The notes: generated from the sequence alone by a model not told the origin. Counted from the first letter of the stretch, positions 1 through 8,596 are shown. The stretch is 58,307 nt of DNA from Azotobacter beijerinckii (GCF_900110885.1 NZ_FOFJ01000025.1:1-58307), one strand, 5' to 3'. A program made the numbers and translations.

Positions 1-1
1 G

Positions 2-82
2 GCCTGGGTCGATGCCGCGACGGCTCGCGCCCATGTCTCCACCGACCGCCTCATCAAGGCCTCGAAAAGTAAAAGACCTTGA
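2..82 (+). CDS. C-terminal end of a reading frame entering from the left edge
   Basis: An open frame enters the window at base 2 and stops at 80-82, giving about 26 residues rich in Ala, Arg and Lys. No domain is recognisable in so short a tail. The next gene starts only 14 bases after this stop and no attC-like site lies between them, so if the frame is real the two would share one cassette or operon. It could equally be a chance open frame. Confidence 0.25.
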   Translation, partial: AWVDAATARAHVSTDRLIKASKSKRP

Positions 83-96
83 AAGGGGTGGGGCTT

Positions 97-333
97 ATGG
101 GTCGTACCTGTGATTGCACATTCAATCGGCAAGCGCTGCTATCCAGTGACGTGGCCGTTTGCTTCTACTGCTTCAGTCAGTTCCAGCCGAGCGACATCAC
201 CGAATGGTGCGATGGCGAAGACAGCTCACAGACTGCCATATGTCCACACTGTGCCGTGGATGCAGTCGTTGGCTTTAATGGGCCCGTGGACACTCAGTGG
301 GTTAGCGCACGGCACAAGAAGTCGTTCGAGTAG
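97..333 (+). CDS. Small cysteine-rich cassette-encoded protein (78 aa)
   Basis: Encodes a 78-residue soluble protein with paired cysteines spaced as in zinc-binding small proteins: CDC near residue 5, CFYC around 22-25, a single Cys near 37 and CPHC around 49-52. The tail (VDTQWVSARHKKSF) resembles short 'cytoplasmic protein' families often carried by integron cassettes and bacterial accessory DNA. I chose the ATG at 97 because a G-rich ribosome site (AAGGGG) lies at 83-88; an in-frame TTG at 79 is less likely. An attC-like site begins 11 bases after the stop, which makes it the cargo of a gene cassette. The function is unknown; metal binding is inferred from the cysteines only. Confidence 0.6.
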   Translation: MGRTCDCTFNRQALLSSDVAVCFYCFSQFQPSDITEWCDGEDSSQTAICPHCAVDAVVGFNGPVDTQWVSARHKKSFE

Positions 334-344
334 TGCCATGCCAG

Positions 345-402
345 CCCTAACCAGTCATTCCAGCGGACCACCTACGGCGGCCGCTGAATTCCAACGTTAG
401 GC
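345..402 (+). repeat. attC recombination site 1 of an integron cassette
   Basis: The left core CCCTAAC (345-351) and the right core GTTAGGC (396-402, a perfect GTTRRRY) bracket an imperfect inverted repeat: CATTCCAGCGG on the left pairs with CCGCTGAATTCC on the right, leaving unpaired bases typical of attC. The 58-bp length fits the short attC class. The next cassette gene begins at 405, three bases past the core, as cassette genes usually do. Confidence 0.8.
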
Positions 403-785
403 TTATGAATCCACCAACTTCCATGCCAGAAATACAGTCACCACAAAAAGTGGGGGCGTATTGTTTTTGCTTTTTCTTACAACCTCATCAATGTGGTGGG
501 TTTAATTTTATGCTTTCACTTTACAACCATCATAAGATCTGATGGCTCGAGTGGATTTGGCGAATTTATTATTAAGTCATGGATTTTAGCTTTATCTATA
601 GCATCTTTTTGTACGGGTATTGTTTTGTCCGCTAAGCAATATCGCGCGACCAAGCCAAGCCTTGTTTATTTCTTAATATGCCTCTTAATTGCCATGCTAT
701 TGGCTTTTTTTGCCACATTGGGCGTTATTGAGGCGTGTGGCGACAGCAAAGGATATTGCCGTAATTGGCAGATAGTTGCCGTTGC

Positions 786-795
786 GCCTAACAAT
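786..795 (+). repeat. Left part of attC site 2 (interrupted)
   Basis: GCCTAAC at 786-792 is a perfect RYYYAAC core followed by AAT. Its partner core lies at 2249-2255, beyond the IS. Deleting bases 793-2180 joins the two parts into one continuous attC of about 88 bp. Confidence 0.75.
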
Positions 796-801
796 TCATA
801 T

Positions 802-813
802 ATGGACTCTCCC
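802..813 (+). repeat. Inverted repeat, left end of the IS
   Basis: ATGGACTCTCCC, identical to the reverse complement of 2163-2174. It starts about 9 bases inside the deduced left boundary. Confidence 0.85.
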
Positions 814-1058
814 CACAAGTAGTGAGTAATGCTGTTTCAACCCTGTCGTCAGTGCGGTTGCATTCGTATATCCGGCCTTCCATGGGCGTTGCCGCCCGGG
901 CCATTCTATAGTTCGCGCAGCGGGGGCCAAGCGCTCAATCGATCACCAGGATCAGTATTTTTATCGGCCTTGCTCCGCTGCAGGACTCGCCTGTTCCGAC
1001 AGTGTCGCTATTCACCACAACCACGAGAAAACTGACGCCTGATTACCCTGGCCCGCCG
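814..1058 (-). ncRNA. Non-coding end of the IS, candidate seeker/bridge RNA region
   Basis: About 245 bp between the left inverted repeat and the transposase stop show no convincing protein frame. In IS1111-group elements the guide RNA (seekRNA or bridge RNA) is transcribed from the non-coding region downstream of the transposase gene, so this is where it should lie. The assignment rests on family knowledge and position. I looked for segments complementary to the attC flanks and found only about six-base matches, which is not decisive. A 7-bp hairpin (GCCCGCC/GGCGGGC, 1051-1068) overlaps the transposase stop codon. Confidence 0.45.
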
Positions 1059-2105
1059 TCAGGCGGGCCGGCTGCTCTGCCACTCGCCGCTGAAGCGCCG
1101 CTCATGGCACCACACCGCCCAGCAGATCCGTACCAGCTTGTTGGCCAGCGCCACCGCCGCCTTGTTGTGGCCGATTCGTGCCGCCGTCGCCACCACCCAG
1201 CGTTGCAGTCGGGTCAGGCGCTGCGGGGTCTTGGTCTGACAATGCTGGGCCGCCAGCAGGGCGGCTCGCGCGCCGTGGATCAGCAGGGTACGCACGTAGG
1301 TGTTGCCCTGCCGGCTGATATGCCCCAGTTTGCGCCGGTCGCCGCTACTGAATTCGCGCGGGGTCATGCCCAGCCAGGCGCTCAGCTGGCGGCCACTGGC
1401 GAAGCGCTCGGGCTGGCCGACCGCCGTTTTCAGGGCGCTGGCGGTCAGCACGCCGATGCCGCTGACTTCGTCCAGCTTGCGCACGATGGCGTCGTCGGCA
1501 TGCCAGCGGGCGAGCTGCTGCTCGCACTCGACCCTGCATTGCTCGTACAGGTTGATCTCCGCCAGGACAATCTGCCGCTGGCCCCGCGAGGCCACGACCT
1601 CGGGGCGCTTGACCAGTTCGTTGGCCGCCCGAAGGAAGGCGGCCGTCGACGCCGGGGCTTCGATGCCCATCTCGCGGAAGATGTCGCGCAGCAGATTGAT
1701 ACGCTGGGTGCGGCTCTTCCTCCAGGTCTCGCGCAGGCCATGCAGTTGCTGCAGTTGTTGCTGCTCGTGACTCTTCACCGGCACCGGATGGATGCCGGCG
1801 CAGCGCGCGGCTTCGAGAATGGCATCGCAGTCGTTGCGGTCGGTCTTGTTGCGTCGCCGGTAGGGTTTTACATAGCGCGCACGCAGCAGGATCACCCGAT
1901 GCCCCTGCGATTGGGCAAATCGTCCCCAGTAGTGCGCCGTGCCACAGGCCTCCATCAGCCACTCGACCGGCTCCGTCTGCTCCTGTATATACCGGAGAAA
2001 CGCCTCGCGACTCAGCCGTCTGCGTTGACTCACCTGGCTGGCACAAACGCTCTCGGCAACCTGGTAAACGGACTTGGCCAAATCCACTGCAATCTGCTTG
2101 GGCAT
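1059..2105 (-). CDS. IS110/IS1111-family DEDD transposase (348 aa)
   Basis: The N-terminal DEDD nuclease domain is seen as AVDLAKSVYQ near residue 5, the acidic residue in WLMEACG, and KTDRNDCDAI near residue 90. The C-terminal part has the conserved transposase_20 region: SGIGVLTASAL, a serine in GMTPREFSSG, and RQGNTYVRTLL. The length is normal for the IS1111 group. I start at the ATG ending at 2105 (MPKQIAVDLAKS); the frame stays open for 42 more codons upstream, but these look non-coding and include the right inverted repeat. The gene appears intact. It catalyses RNA-guided recombination rather than classical DDE transposition. Confidence 0.9.
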   Translation of the reverse strand: MPKQIAVDLAKSVYQVAESVCASQVSQRRRLSREAFLRYIQEQTEPVEWLMEACGTAHYWGRFAQSQGHRVILLRARYVKPYRRRNKTDRNDCDAILEAARCAGIHPVPVKSHEQQQLQQLHGLRETWRKSRTQRINLLRDIFREMGIEAPASTAAFLRAANELVKRPEVVASRGQRQIVLAEINLYEQCRVECEQQLARWHADDAIVRKLDEVSGIGVLTASALKTAVGQPERFASGRQLSAWLGMTPREFSSGDRRKLGHISRQGNTYVRTLLIHGARAALLAAQHCQTKTPQRLTRLQRWVVATAARIGHNKAAVALANKLVRICWAVWCHERRFSGEWQSSRPA

Positions 2106-2162
2106 CGCTGCAATCCTCCGAACGCCACTCGCGGCACCACTGGTGCGGATAAGTGTGGTGCA

Positions 2163-2174
2163 GGGAGAGTCCAT
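2163..2174 (-). repeat. Inverted repeat, right end of the IS
   Basis: GGGAGAGTCCAT, the exact reverse complement of the left repeat at 802-813. It lies about 6 bases inside the right boundary and upstream of the transposase start. Confidence 0.85.
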
Positions 2175-2179
2175 TACAG

Positions 2180-2255
2180 CAATCAACGCAGACAGTGAAA
2201 AGCGGCGCGCCTTCGTCGCCCCGCTTTTCACTGCCGGTTATGGCGAAGGTTGGGC
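2180..2255 (+). repeat. Right part of attC site 2, with its hairpin
   Basis: This contains a perfect 13-bp stem (CAGTGAAAAGCGG at 2193-2205 pairing with CCGCTTTTCACTG at 2221-2233) and the right core GTTGGGC (2249-2255, a GTTRRRY match). Its left core was separated by the IS and sits at 786-792. The next cassette gene starts at 2274. Confidence 0.75.
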
Positions 2256-2273
2256 GGCACTCAACCTAAACTT

Positions 2274-2927
2274 ATGGTACAGCAATTGTTGAAACGCAAA
2301 TGGCGGGTTGCTCTCTTGATGGTTAGCTCTATCGGGGTCGTGTTCGCACCGCAAGCGTGGCTGAGAAGTCAGTTTACAGATCAGATTTATCGCAATCTCA
2401 GAGATGTACCGCCCCACGAATATGGAATCGTATTTGGTGCCCGGGTTAACGAAGATCTATCCTTAGCGGATGTCACCCGAGAGCGCATTGAGGCCGCGAT
2501 TAGTCTGTATAAGACCGGCGTGATTACAAAGGTATATGTCTCAGGTAATAATCGGCACAATCGGGAAGCCGAGGCCATTGCCGACTATGCCAAAAACCTC
2601 GGTGTGACACCTAACGATATCGTGATCGATCAATTAGGTATTGATACTCAAGATACGTGTCGTCACTTTGCGCATTTAGCGACCGAAGGAATTTTGCTCA
2701 CTCAAGAGTTTCATTTGCCGCGTGCTATGGCGATGTGTGTGTCTGAGGGTATCCAGCCAGTTGGTTTGGCAGTTAATCGTTTGGGCTTTATTCCTGTCAG
2801 AGGGAGCAATGTTCTAGAAATCTACAGCATCCGATTCGGGAGGTATACAAGGGAGTCACTTTTAACTTGGGCATTTATTCTGGGCTTATACGGCAGCATT
2901 TCCAACGAAGCAGAACGTATCGAGTAG
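2274..2927 (+). CDS. SanA/YdcF-like DUF218 membrane protein (217 aa), cassette cargo
   Basis: The protein begins with a short basic stretch and one membrane anchor (about residues 8-25), then a DUF218 domain: YGIVFGARVN near residue 50, RERIEAAISLYKTG, VYVSGNNRHNREAEAIA, then the family's GVTP..I.ID and a T near DTQDTCRH. SanA and ElyC proteins of this family are tied to envelope integrity and vancomycin tolerance in enterobacteria, but the activity is not well defined. The ATG at 2274 follows the attC right core by 18 bases. Base composition is clearly poorer in GC than the core chromosome, in keeping with cassette origin. Confidence 0.75.
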   Translation: MVQQLLKRKWRVALLMVSSIGVVFAPQAWLRSQFTDQIYRNLRDVPPHEYGIVFGARVNEDLSLADVTRERIEAAISLYKTGVITKVYVSGNNRHNREAEAIADYAKNLGVTPNDIVIDQLGIDTQDTCRHFAHLATEGILLTQEFHLPRAMAMCVSEGIQPVGLAVNRLGFIPVRGSNVLEIYSIRFGRYTRESLLTWAFILGLYGSISNEAERIE

Positions 2928-2991
2928 GCGGTATACCACTCCTGTATTCTTGCCGCTCAACAGCGACGCGGACTTTATAAGCTGGTGAACC

Positions 2992-3225
2992 ATGGAAGAA
3001 ATCGCCACATTCGTATTCCGCCTAATAGGCAATGTGATTTCAGAAATAATTCTCGGCACATTCTTCTACTGGCTTGGCTGGCCGTTCGTAAAGCTAGCAA
3101 CCTTGGGCAAGTATCCCAGGAAGGGCTGGAGAGAAAGCTCAAGAGAGGAAGTTTATGTCGCATGTGTCGGAATGCTGGCTTTTGCCATTGTTATCATGGC
3201 CTTCCTTGGGCAGCTCGGCTTATAA
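2992..3225 (+). CDS. Small two-helix membrane protein (77 aa)
   Basis: It has a hydrophobic N-terminal segment (residues about 5-32), a basic middle loop (KYPRKGWRESSREE) and a second hydrophobic helix at the C-terminus ending in FLGQLGL. I do not recognise a named family; small two-helix proteins of this kind are common in cassette arrays. No clear attC separates it from the preceding DUF218 gene (a lone GCTCAAC core at 2955-2961 has no partner), so the two may share a cassette. An attC-like hairpin follows it. Confidence 0.6.
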   Translation: MEEIATFVFRLIGNVISEIILGTFFYWLGWPFVKLATLGKYPRKGWRESSREEVYVACVGMLAFAIVIMAFLGQLGL

Positions 3226-3250
3226 TGGTACACTCAATACCATTTTCTTT

Positions 3251-3296
3251 GCTCACTGGGCGTAGCAAAAGCTACGCTTTTGCTCTCCGGTTAGCT
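3251..3296 (+). repeat. attC-like site 3
   Basis: A strong stem (AGCAAAAGC at 3264-3272, TAC loop, GCTTTTGCT at 3276-3284) is followed by GTTAGCT (3290-3296), one mismatch from GTTRRRY. A clear left RYYYAAC core was not found, so the site is either degenerate or unusually formed. Confidence 0.45.
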
Positions 3297-3314
3297 TAAT
3301 TCTTAGGGGCTTGC

Positions 3315-3818
3315 ATGTTTATTGCGCACATTCCAGCAGGCTACATCTGTGGGAAAACTCTGCATCAGCGATTCGCAAAAGCTGGAGCACCGGCAAGGAT
3401 ATTAATCCTTGCCGCAATTATTGGTGGTGTCGCGCCAGATTTTGACATGTTCTATTTTTATTTAATTGATAATCGCCAGACACATCACCATATGTACTGG
3501 CCTCATTACCCCGCAGTGTGGCTGGCCTTCCTTGTCGTATCCGGTTCTTGGTTTTACTTCGCCAGGCAAAAATCCAATGCCGCACTGGCATGTATTTTCT
3601 CAGTCAGCGGCTTTATCCATATACTGCTGGACACAATAGTGGGTGACATCTTTTGGCTTGCGCCGTTTGGCTTTCAACCATTTTCTTTGTTTACCGCTCC
3701 ATCCTTATATAAGCCGTGGTGGTTGAATTTTCTTTTGCACTGGTCATTTCTGCTTGAGTTGTTTGTTGTATTTTGGGCGATTCTCATTTTTCGCCGAAAA
3801 TCCCATAGCCCTAACTAG
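3315..3818 (+). CDS. DUF457 (YdjM-like) membrane-bound metal-dependent hydrolase family protein (167 aa), cassette cargo
   Basis: The DUF457 hallmarks are present in order: HIPAGY at the N-terminus, GGVAPDFDMFYFY near residue 39, RQTHHHMYWPHYP near 55 and HILLD near 105. Together they supply the His and Asp residues thought to bind metal. Four hydrophobic segments place it in the inner membrane. The family is annotated as metal-dependent hydrolase; substrates are unknown. An AGGGG ribosome site precedes the ATG. The stop overlaps the next attC left core, a common cassette layout. Confidence 0.75.
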   Translation: MFIAHIPAGYICGKTLHQRFAKAGAPARILILAAIIGGVAPDFDMFYFYLIDNRQTHHHMYWPHYPAVWLAFLVVSGSWFYFARQKSNAALACIFSVSGFIHILLDTIVGDIFWLAPFGFQPFSLFTAPSLYKPWWLNFLLHWSFLLELFVVFWAILIFRRKSHSPN

Positions 3819-3884
3819 CAGTTCAAATGGTTCTCTTCGCTCTCTGGAAACGCATGCCGCGGCCCCTTAACCTAAACGTCAGGC
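3809..3884 (+). repeat. Degenerate attC-like site 4, end of the recognisable array
   Basis: CCCTAAC (3809-3815), identical to the left core of attC 1, overlaps the end of the preceding gene. The right side has GTCAGGC (3878-3884), one base from GTTAGGC. The internal palindrome is weak, so the site has probably decayed. Confidence 0.45.
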
Positions 3885-3944
3885 ATAAATGCGCTACGTC
3901 ATACTCATTAGTTTTCTTCTAATACCGGGCGGTGGCAACGTCTG

Positions 3945-4083
3945 AGGGCAACACCCGACCGTTTCGCCAAGGTGTTGCCCTGTCCCATCACGGACTCAGT
4001 ATTGCCGAACGCGCCCCGATCCAGCCCCGGCTCACCGCCCGCCGGGCTGTCCGCTCTGCCAATCGCCGCTGAAGCGTTCAACT
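3945..4083 (-). mobile_element. Remnant of a second IS1111-group element
   Basis: On the minus strand the end of a frame (stop at 4032-4034) reads ERFSGDWQSGQPGGR, closely matching the C-terminus of the intact transposase in this window (RRFSGEWQSSRPA). The nucleotide match covers the block TCGCCGCTGAAGCG. Downstream of the stop lies a perfect 11-bp hairpin (AGGGCAACACC at 3945-3955 with GGTGTTGCCCT at 3971-3981), which may belong to that element's non-coding RNA region. The rest of the transposase is missing. Bases 3885-3944 and 4084-4268 show nothing else I can support except the potF ribosome site. Confidence 0.6.
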
Positions 4084-4112
4084 CGACGCCATTGCGCGGC
4101 GCCTATATATAA

Positions 4113-5423
<1,311 letters not shown>

Positions 5424-5433
5424 GGTTCTTGAG

Positions 5434-5459
5434 GGGACCGGCGGTCGCCGCCCGGTCCC
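5434..5459 (+). terminator. Intergenic hairpin between potF and potG
   Basis: GGGACCGG (5434-5441) pairs with CCGGTCCC (5452-5459) across a 10-base loop. No T-run follows, so it may act as a partial terminator or protect the potF message rather than stop transcription. The remainder of 5424-5683 holds no gene I can support. Confidence 0.4.
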
Positions 5460-5683
5460 GGCGCTCGTCACGGACGTGTCGCGCCGCCGGCTGGCCGCGT
5501 CTTCCTGCAGCGGGCCGCCGCGCCCCGGCAGGAAGACATGGCCGGCCCGTAGATCACGAGGAGCGCCCCCGCCCGCGGCGGGCGCTCCGCAACCCGATTG
5601 CCGCCTCCCGAGGCTGCCTGGACGGTTGGCCGAAGGCCGACGGGGCGAGCGGAGGCCCCCTGTTCATTAGTGGAGTTGTGACC

Positions 5684-6835
5684 ATGGCGACTGTCGCCGG
5701 TGCTAACAAGAATGCTCTCGCCGACGACCAGCCGGCGAAGGAGGTGCTGGTCAGGATCGACCGGGTGACCAAGAAGTTCGACGACATGGTGGCGGTGGAT
5801 GACGTGTCGCTGACCATCGACAAGGGCGAGATCTTCGCCCTGCTCGGCGGCTCCGGCTGCGGCAAGTCGACCCTCTTGCGGATGCTCGCCGGCTTCGAGC
5901 GGCCGACCGAGGGGCGCATCTACCTGGAAGGCCAGGACATCACCGAGCTGCCGCCCTACGAGCGGCCGATCAACATGATGTTCCAGTCCTACGCGCTGTT
6001 CCCGCACATGACGGTGGAGCAGAACATCGCCTTCGGCCTCAAGCAGGACCGCCTGCCCAAGGCCGAGATCGACGCGCGCGTGGCGGAGATGCTCAAGCTG
6101 GTGCAGATGACCCAGTACGCCCGGCGCAAGCCGCACCAGCTCTCCGGCGGCCAGCGCCAGCGCGTGGCCCTGGCCCGCTCGCTGGCGAAACGGCCGAAGC
6201 TCTTGCTGCTCGACGAGCCGATGGGCGCGCTGGACAAGAAGCTGCGCTCGCAGATGCAGCTGGAGCTGGTGCAGATCATCGAGCGGGTCGGCGTGACCTG
6301 CGTGATGGTCACCCACGACCAGGAGGAGGCGATGACCATGGCCGCGCGCATCGCCATCATGCACCAGGGCTGGATCGCCCAGGTCGGCAGTCCGATGGAC
6401 ATCTACGAGAGCCCGGCCAGCCGGCTGGTCTGCGAGTTCATCGGCAGCGTCAACCTGTTCGACGGCGAACTGGTGGACGACAGCCCCGACCACGCGGTGA
6501 TCGCCTGCCCGCAGCTGGAGCGGCCGATCTACATCGGCCACGGCATCTCCACCCGCGCCGAGGAGACTCGCATCACCTACGCCCTGCGCCCGGAAAAGGT
6601 CCAGCTCGGCCTGGACAAGCCCGAGCTGCAGCACGAGGGGCACAACTGGTCGAGCGGCTGGGTGAAGGACATCGCCTACCTGGGCGGCCACTCGATGTAC
6701 TACGTCGAGCTGCCCTCGGGGCAGGTGGTGCAGGCCTTCATGGCCAACGCCGAGCGCCACGGCAAGCGCCCGACCTGGAGCGATCAGGTGTACGTCAGCT
6801 GGTTCGACGACGGCGGGGTGGTGCTGCATACATGA
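5684..6835 (+). CDS. potG: Polyamine ABC transporter ATP-binding protein (383 aa)
   Basis: The ATPase that energises polyamine import. Walker A GGSGCGKST sits near residue 57, the Q-loop is in NMMFQSYALFPHMT, the ABC signature is LSGGQRQRVALARSL, Walker B is LLLLDEPMGALD and the switch His is in VMVTHDQEEA. The C-terminal third is the TOBE regulatory domain. I start at the ATG at 5684 (MATVAGANKN), which agrees with PotG proteins; the frame is open far upstream, but that part overlaps potF out of frame. The stop overlaps the potH start by four bases, so translation is coupled. Confidence 0.92.
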   Translation: MATVAGANKNALADDQPAKEVLVRIDRVTKKFDDMVAVDDVSLTIDKGEIFALLGGSGCGKSTLLRMLAGFERPTEGRIYLEGQDITELPPYERPINMMFQSYALFPHMTVEQNIAFGLKQDRLPKAEIDARVAEMLKLVQMTQYARRKPHQLSGGQRQRVALARSLAKRPKLLLLDEPMGALDKKLRSQMQLELVQIIERVGVTCVMVTHDQEEAMTMAARIAIMHQGWIAQVGSPMDIYESPASRLVCEFIGSVNLFDGELVDDSPDHAVIACPQLERPIYIGHGISTRAEETRITYALRPEKVQLGLDKPELQHEGHNWSSGWVKDIAYLGGHSMYYVELPSGQVVQAFMANAERHGKRPTWSDQVYVSWFDDGGVVLHT

Positions 6836-7731
6836 AAAGACTCCGCCACCTGTTTCCCGGCCGCCAACTGGTCGTCGGCATCCCCTTCGTCTGGCTGCTG
6901 CTGTTCTTCCTGCTGCCCTTCGCCATCGTGCTGAAGATCAGCTTCTCCGAGGCCGCGGTGGCGATTCCGCCGTACACGGAGATCTTCACCTATGTAGACC
7001 AGCAGCTGAAGATCCTCGCCAACCTGAACAACTACGTGTTCCTCGGCCAGGACGAACTGTACCTCTCCGCCTACCTCGGCTCGCTGAAGATCGCCACCGT
7101 CGGCACCCTGTTCTGCCTGCTGATCGGCTACCCGATGGCCTACGCCATCGCCCGCGCCAGCAAGGAGATGCAGACCGTCTGCCTGCTCCTGATCATGATG
7201 CCGACCTGGACCGCGATCCTGATCCGCGTCTACGCCTGGATGGGTATCCTCGGCAACAACGGCCTGCTCAATAGCGTGCTGCAGGGGCTCGGGCTGATCG
7301 ACGAGCCGCTGCGCATCCTCAACACCGACCTGGCCGTGTACATCGGCGTGGTCTATTCCTACCTGCCGTTCATGGTCCTGCCGCTCTACGCCAACCTGGT
7401 CAAGCACGACCCGAGCCTGCTGGAGGCCGCCGCCGACCTGGGCGCGCACCCGCTGGCGAGCTTCTGGAGGATCACCGTGCCGCTGTCCAAGAACGGCATC
7501 GTCGCCGGCTGCATGCTGGTGTTCATCCCGGTGGTCGGCGAGTTCGTCATCCCCGAACTGCTCGGCGGGCCGCAGACGCTGATGATCGGCAAGGTGCTCT
7601 GGCAGGAATTCTTCAACAACCGCGACTGGCCGGTGGCCGCGGCCCTGGCGGTGGTGATGCTGGCGATCCTGCTGGTGCCGATCATCCTGCTCAACCGCAA
7701 CCAAGCCAAGGAACTGGAGGGACGGCTATGA
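6832..7731 (+). CDS. potH: Polyamine ABC transporter permease (299 aa)
   Basis: An inner-membrane permease of the PotB/PotH type with six predicted helices. It begins with a short cytoplasmic stretch and a strong hydrophobic segment (GIPFVWLLLFFLLPFAIVLK). The ABC-coupling EAA loop is seen as LLEAAADLGAHPLASFWRIT around residue 197, followed by VFIPVVGEFVIPELLGG, a PotH hallmark. It overlaps both potG and potI by ATGA, so the three are one translational unit. It forms the channel with PotI. Confidence 0.92.
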   Translation: MKRLRHLFPGRQLVVGIPFVWLLLFFLLPFAIVLKISFSEAAVAIPPYTEIFTYVDQQLKILANLNNYVFLGQDELYLSAYLGSLKIATVGTLFCLLIGYPMAYAIARASKEMQTVCLLLIMMPTWTAILIRVYAWMGILGNNGLLNSVLQGLGLIDEPLRILNTDLAVYIGVVYSYLPFMVLPLYANLVKHDPSLLEAAADLGAHPLASFWRITVPLSKNGIVAGCMLVFIPVVGEFVIPELLGGPQTLMIGKVLWQEFFNNRDWPVAAALAVVMLAILLVPIILLNRNQAKELEGRL

Positions 7732-8582
7732 AGCGCCCGAGTTTTTCCGGCTTCATGCTGTGGGCTGGCCTGTTGTTCATCTACCTGCCGATGGTCATCC
7801 TGGTCGTCTACTCGTTCAACGACTCGCGGCTGGTGACCGTGTGGGGCGGCTGGTCGGTGCGCTGGTACGCCGGGCTGCTCGACAACCGCCAGCTGATGGG
7901 GGCGCTCGGTCGCTCCCTGCAGGTCGCCCTGTGCAGCGCCGTCGCCGCGGTGGTCCTCGGCACCCTGGCGGCCTTCGTGCTGACCCGCATCCCGCGCTTT
8001 CGCGGCCGGACCCTGTTCGGCGGGCTGGTCACCGCGCCGCTGGTGATGCCCGAGGTGATCACCGGCCTGTCGCTGCTGCTGCTGTTCGTGGCCATGGCCC
8101 AGCTGATCGGCTGGCCGGCTGAGCGCGGCCTGACCACCATCTGGATCGCCCACACCACGTTCTGCACCGCCTACGTGGCGGTGATCGTCTCGGCGCGCCT
8201 GCGCGAGCTGGACCTGTCGATCGAGGAAGCGGCGATGGACCTGGGCGCGCGGCCCTGGAAGGTGTTCCTGCTGATCACCCTGCCGATGGTCGCCCCCTCG
8301 CTGGGCGCCGGCGGCATGCTGTCGTTCGCCCTGTCGCTGGACGACCTGGTGCTGGCGAGCTTCGTCTCCGGCCCCGGCGCGACCACCCTGCCGATGGAGA
8401 TCTTCTCCGCGGTGCGCCTGGGGGTGAAGCCGGACATCAACGCCGTGGCCAGCCTGATCCTGCTGGCGGTATCGCTGTTCACCTTCCTCGCCTGGTTCTT
8501 CATGCGCCGCAGCGAGGCCCGCCGGCGGCGGGCCCTGCAGCAGGTTCACGAAGACGAGCAGCACCTGCCGGCCGGCCGGTAG
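7728..8582 (+). CDS. potI: Polyamine ABC transporter permease (284 aa)
   Basis: The second permease of the transporter, PotC/PotI type, with six predicted helices. The N-terminal segment carries FIYLPMVILVVYSFNDSRL. The EAA loop is SIEEAAMDLGARPWKVFLLI near residue 164, followed by LSFALSLDDLVLASFVSGPG, the typical PotI signature that faces the ATPase. The start codon overlaps the potH stop (ATGA). It is the last gene of the operon; two hairpins follow. Confidence 0.92.
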   Translation: MKRPSFSGFMLWAGLLFIYLPMVILVVYSFNDSRLVTVWGGWSVRWYAGLLDNRQLMGALGRSLQVALCSAVAAVVLGTLAAFVLTRIPRFRGRTLFGGLVTAPLVMPEVITGLSLLLLFVAMAQLIGWPAERGLTTIWIAHTTFCTAYVAVIVSARLRELDLSIEEAAMDLGARPWKVFLLITLPMVAPSLGAGGMLSFALSLDDLVLASFVSGPGATTLPMEIFSAVRLGVKPDINAVASLILLAVSLFTFLAWFFMRRSEARRRRALQQVHEDEQHLPAGR

Positions 8583-8596
8583 TCGTGTAGCCCGTA

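Larger units (their letters stand above)
405..822 (+). pseudogene. Frameshifted membrane protein of cassette 2
   Basis: An ATG at 405, immediately after attC 1, opens a frame that reads MNPPTSMPEIQSPQK and then stops early. From about base 448 the +1 frame carries a good membrane protein: KWGRIVFAFSYNLINVVGL, then two further hydrophobic segments (SWILALSIASFCTGIVL and YFLICLLIAMLLAFFATLG). Removing one base in the AAAAAGTGGGGG stretch (around 445-456) joins the two frames into a protein of about 138 residues. Either the gene is broken by a 1-bp insertion, or the true start is a later GTG (493 or 496). The last codons (after 792) run into the inserted IS; before insertion the frame would have ended just inside the attC. 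Family unknown. Confidence 0.5.
793..2180 (-). mobile_element. IS110 family, IS1111 group insertion sequence inserted in attC
   Basis: A complete element of about 1388 bp. It carries one DEDD transposase gene on the minus strand and perfect 12-bp inverted repeats (ATGGACTCTCCC) set a few bases inside each end, as in the IS1111 group. The tetramer CAAT occurs at both junctions (792-795 and 2180-2183), so the exact crossover within it is ambiguous. The element sits inside an attC site, which is the known preference of the IS1111-attC subgroup. About 245 bp of non-coding sequence lie downstream of the transposase gene. Confidence 0.85.

Noticed and set aside
814..1058. Direct guide match between the IS non-coding region and the attC flanks
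   Set aside because: Only about six-base matches such as GCGTTG were found by eye, no better than chance.
1002..2198. A 398-codon open frame on the plus strand over the IS transposase
   Set aside because: It is antisense to a transposase with all its motifs and has no recognisable domains; high GC codon bias makes such shadows common.
2955..2961. GCTCAAC as the left core of an attC between the DUF218 and 77-aa genes
   Set aside because: No GTTRRRY partner or inverted repeat follows before the next gene.
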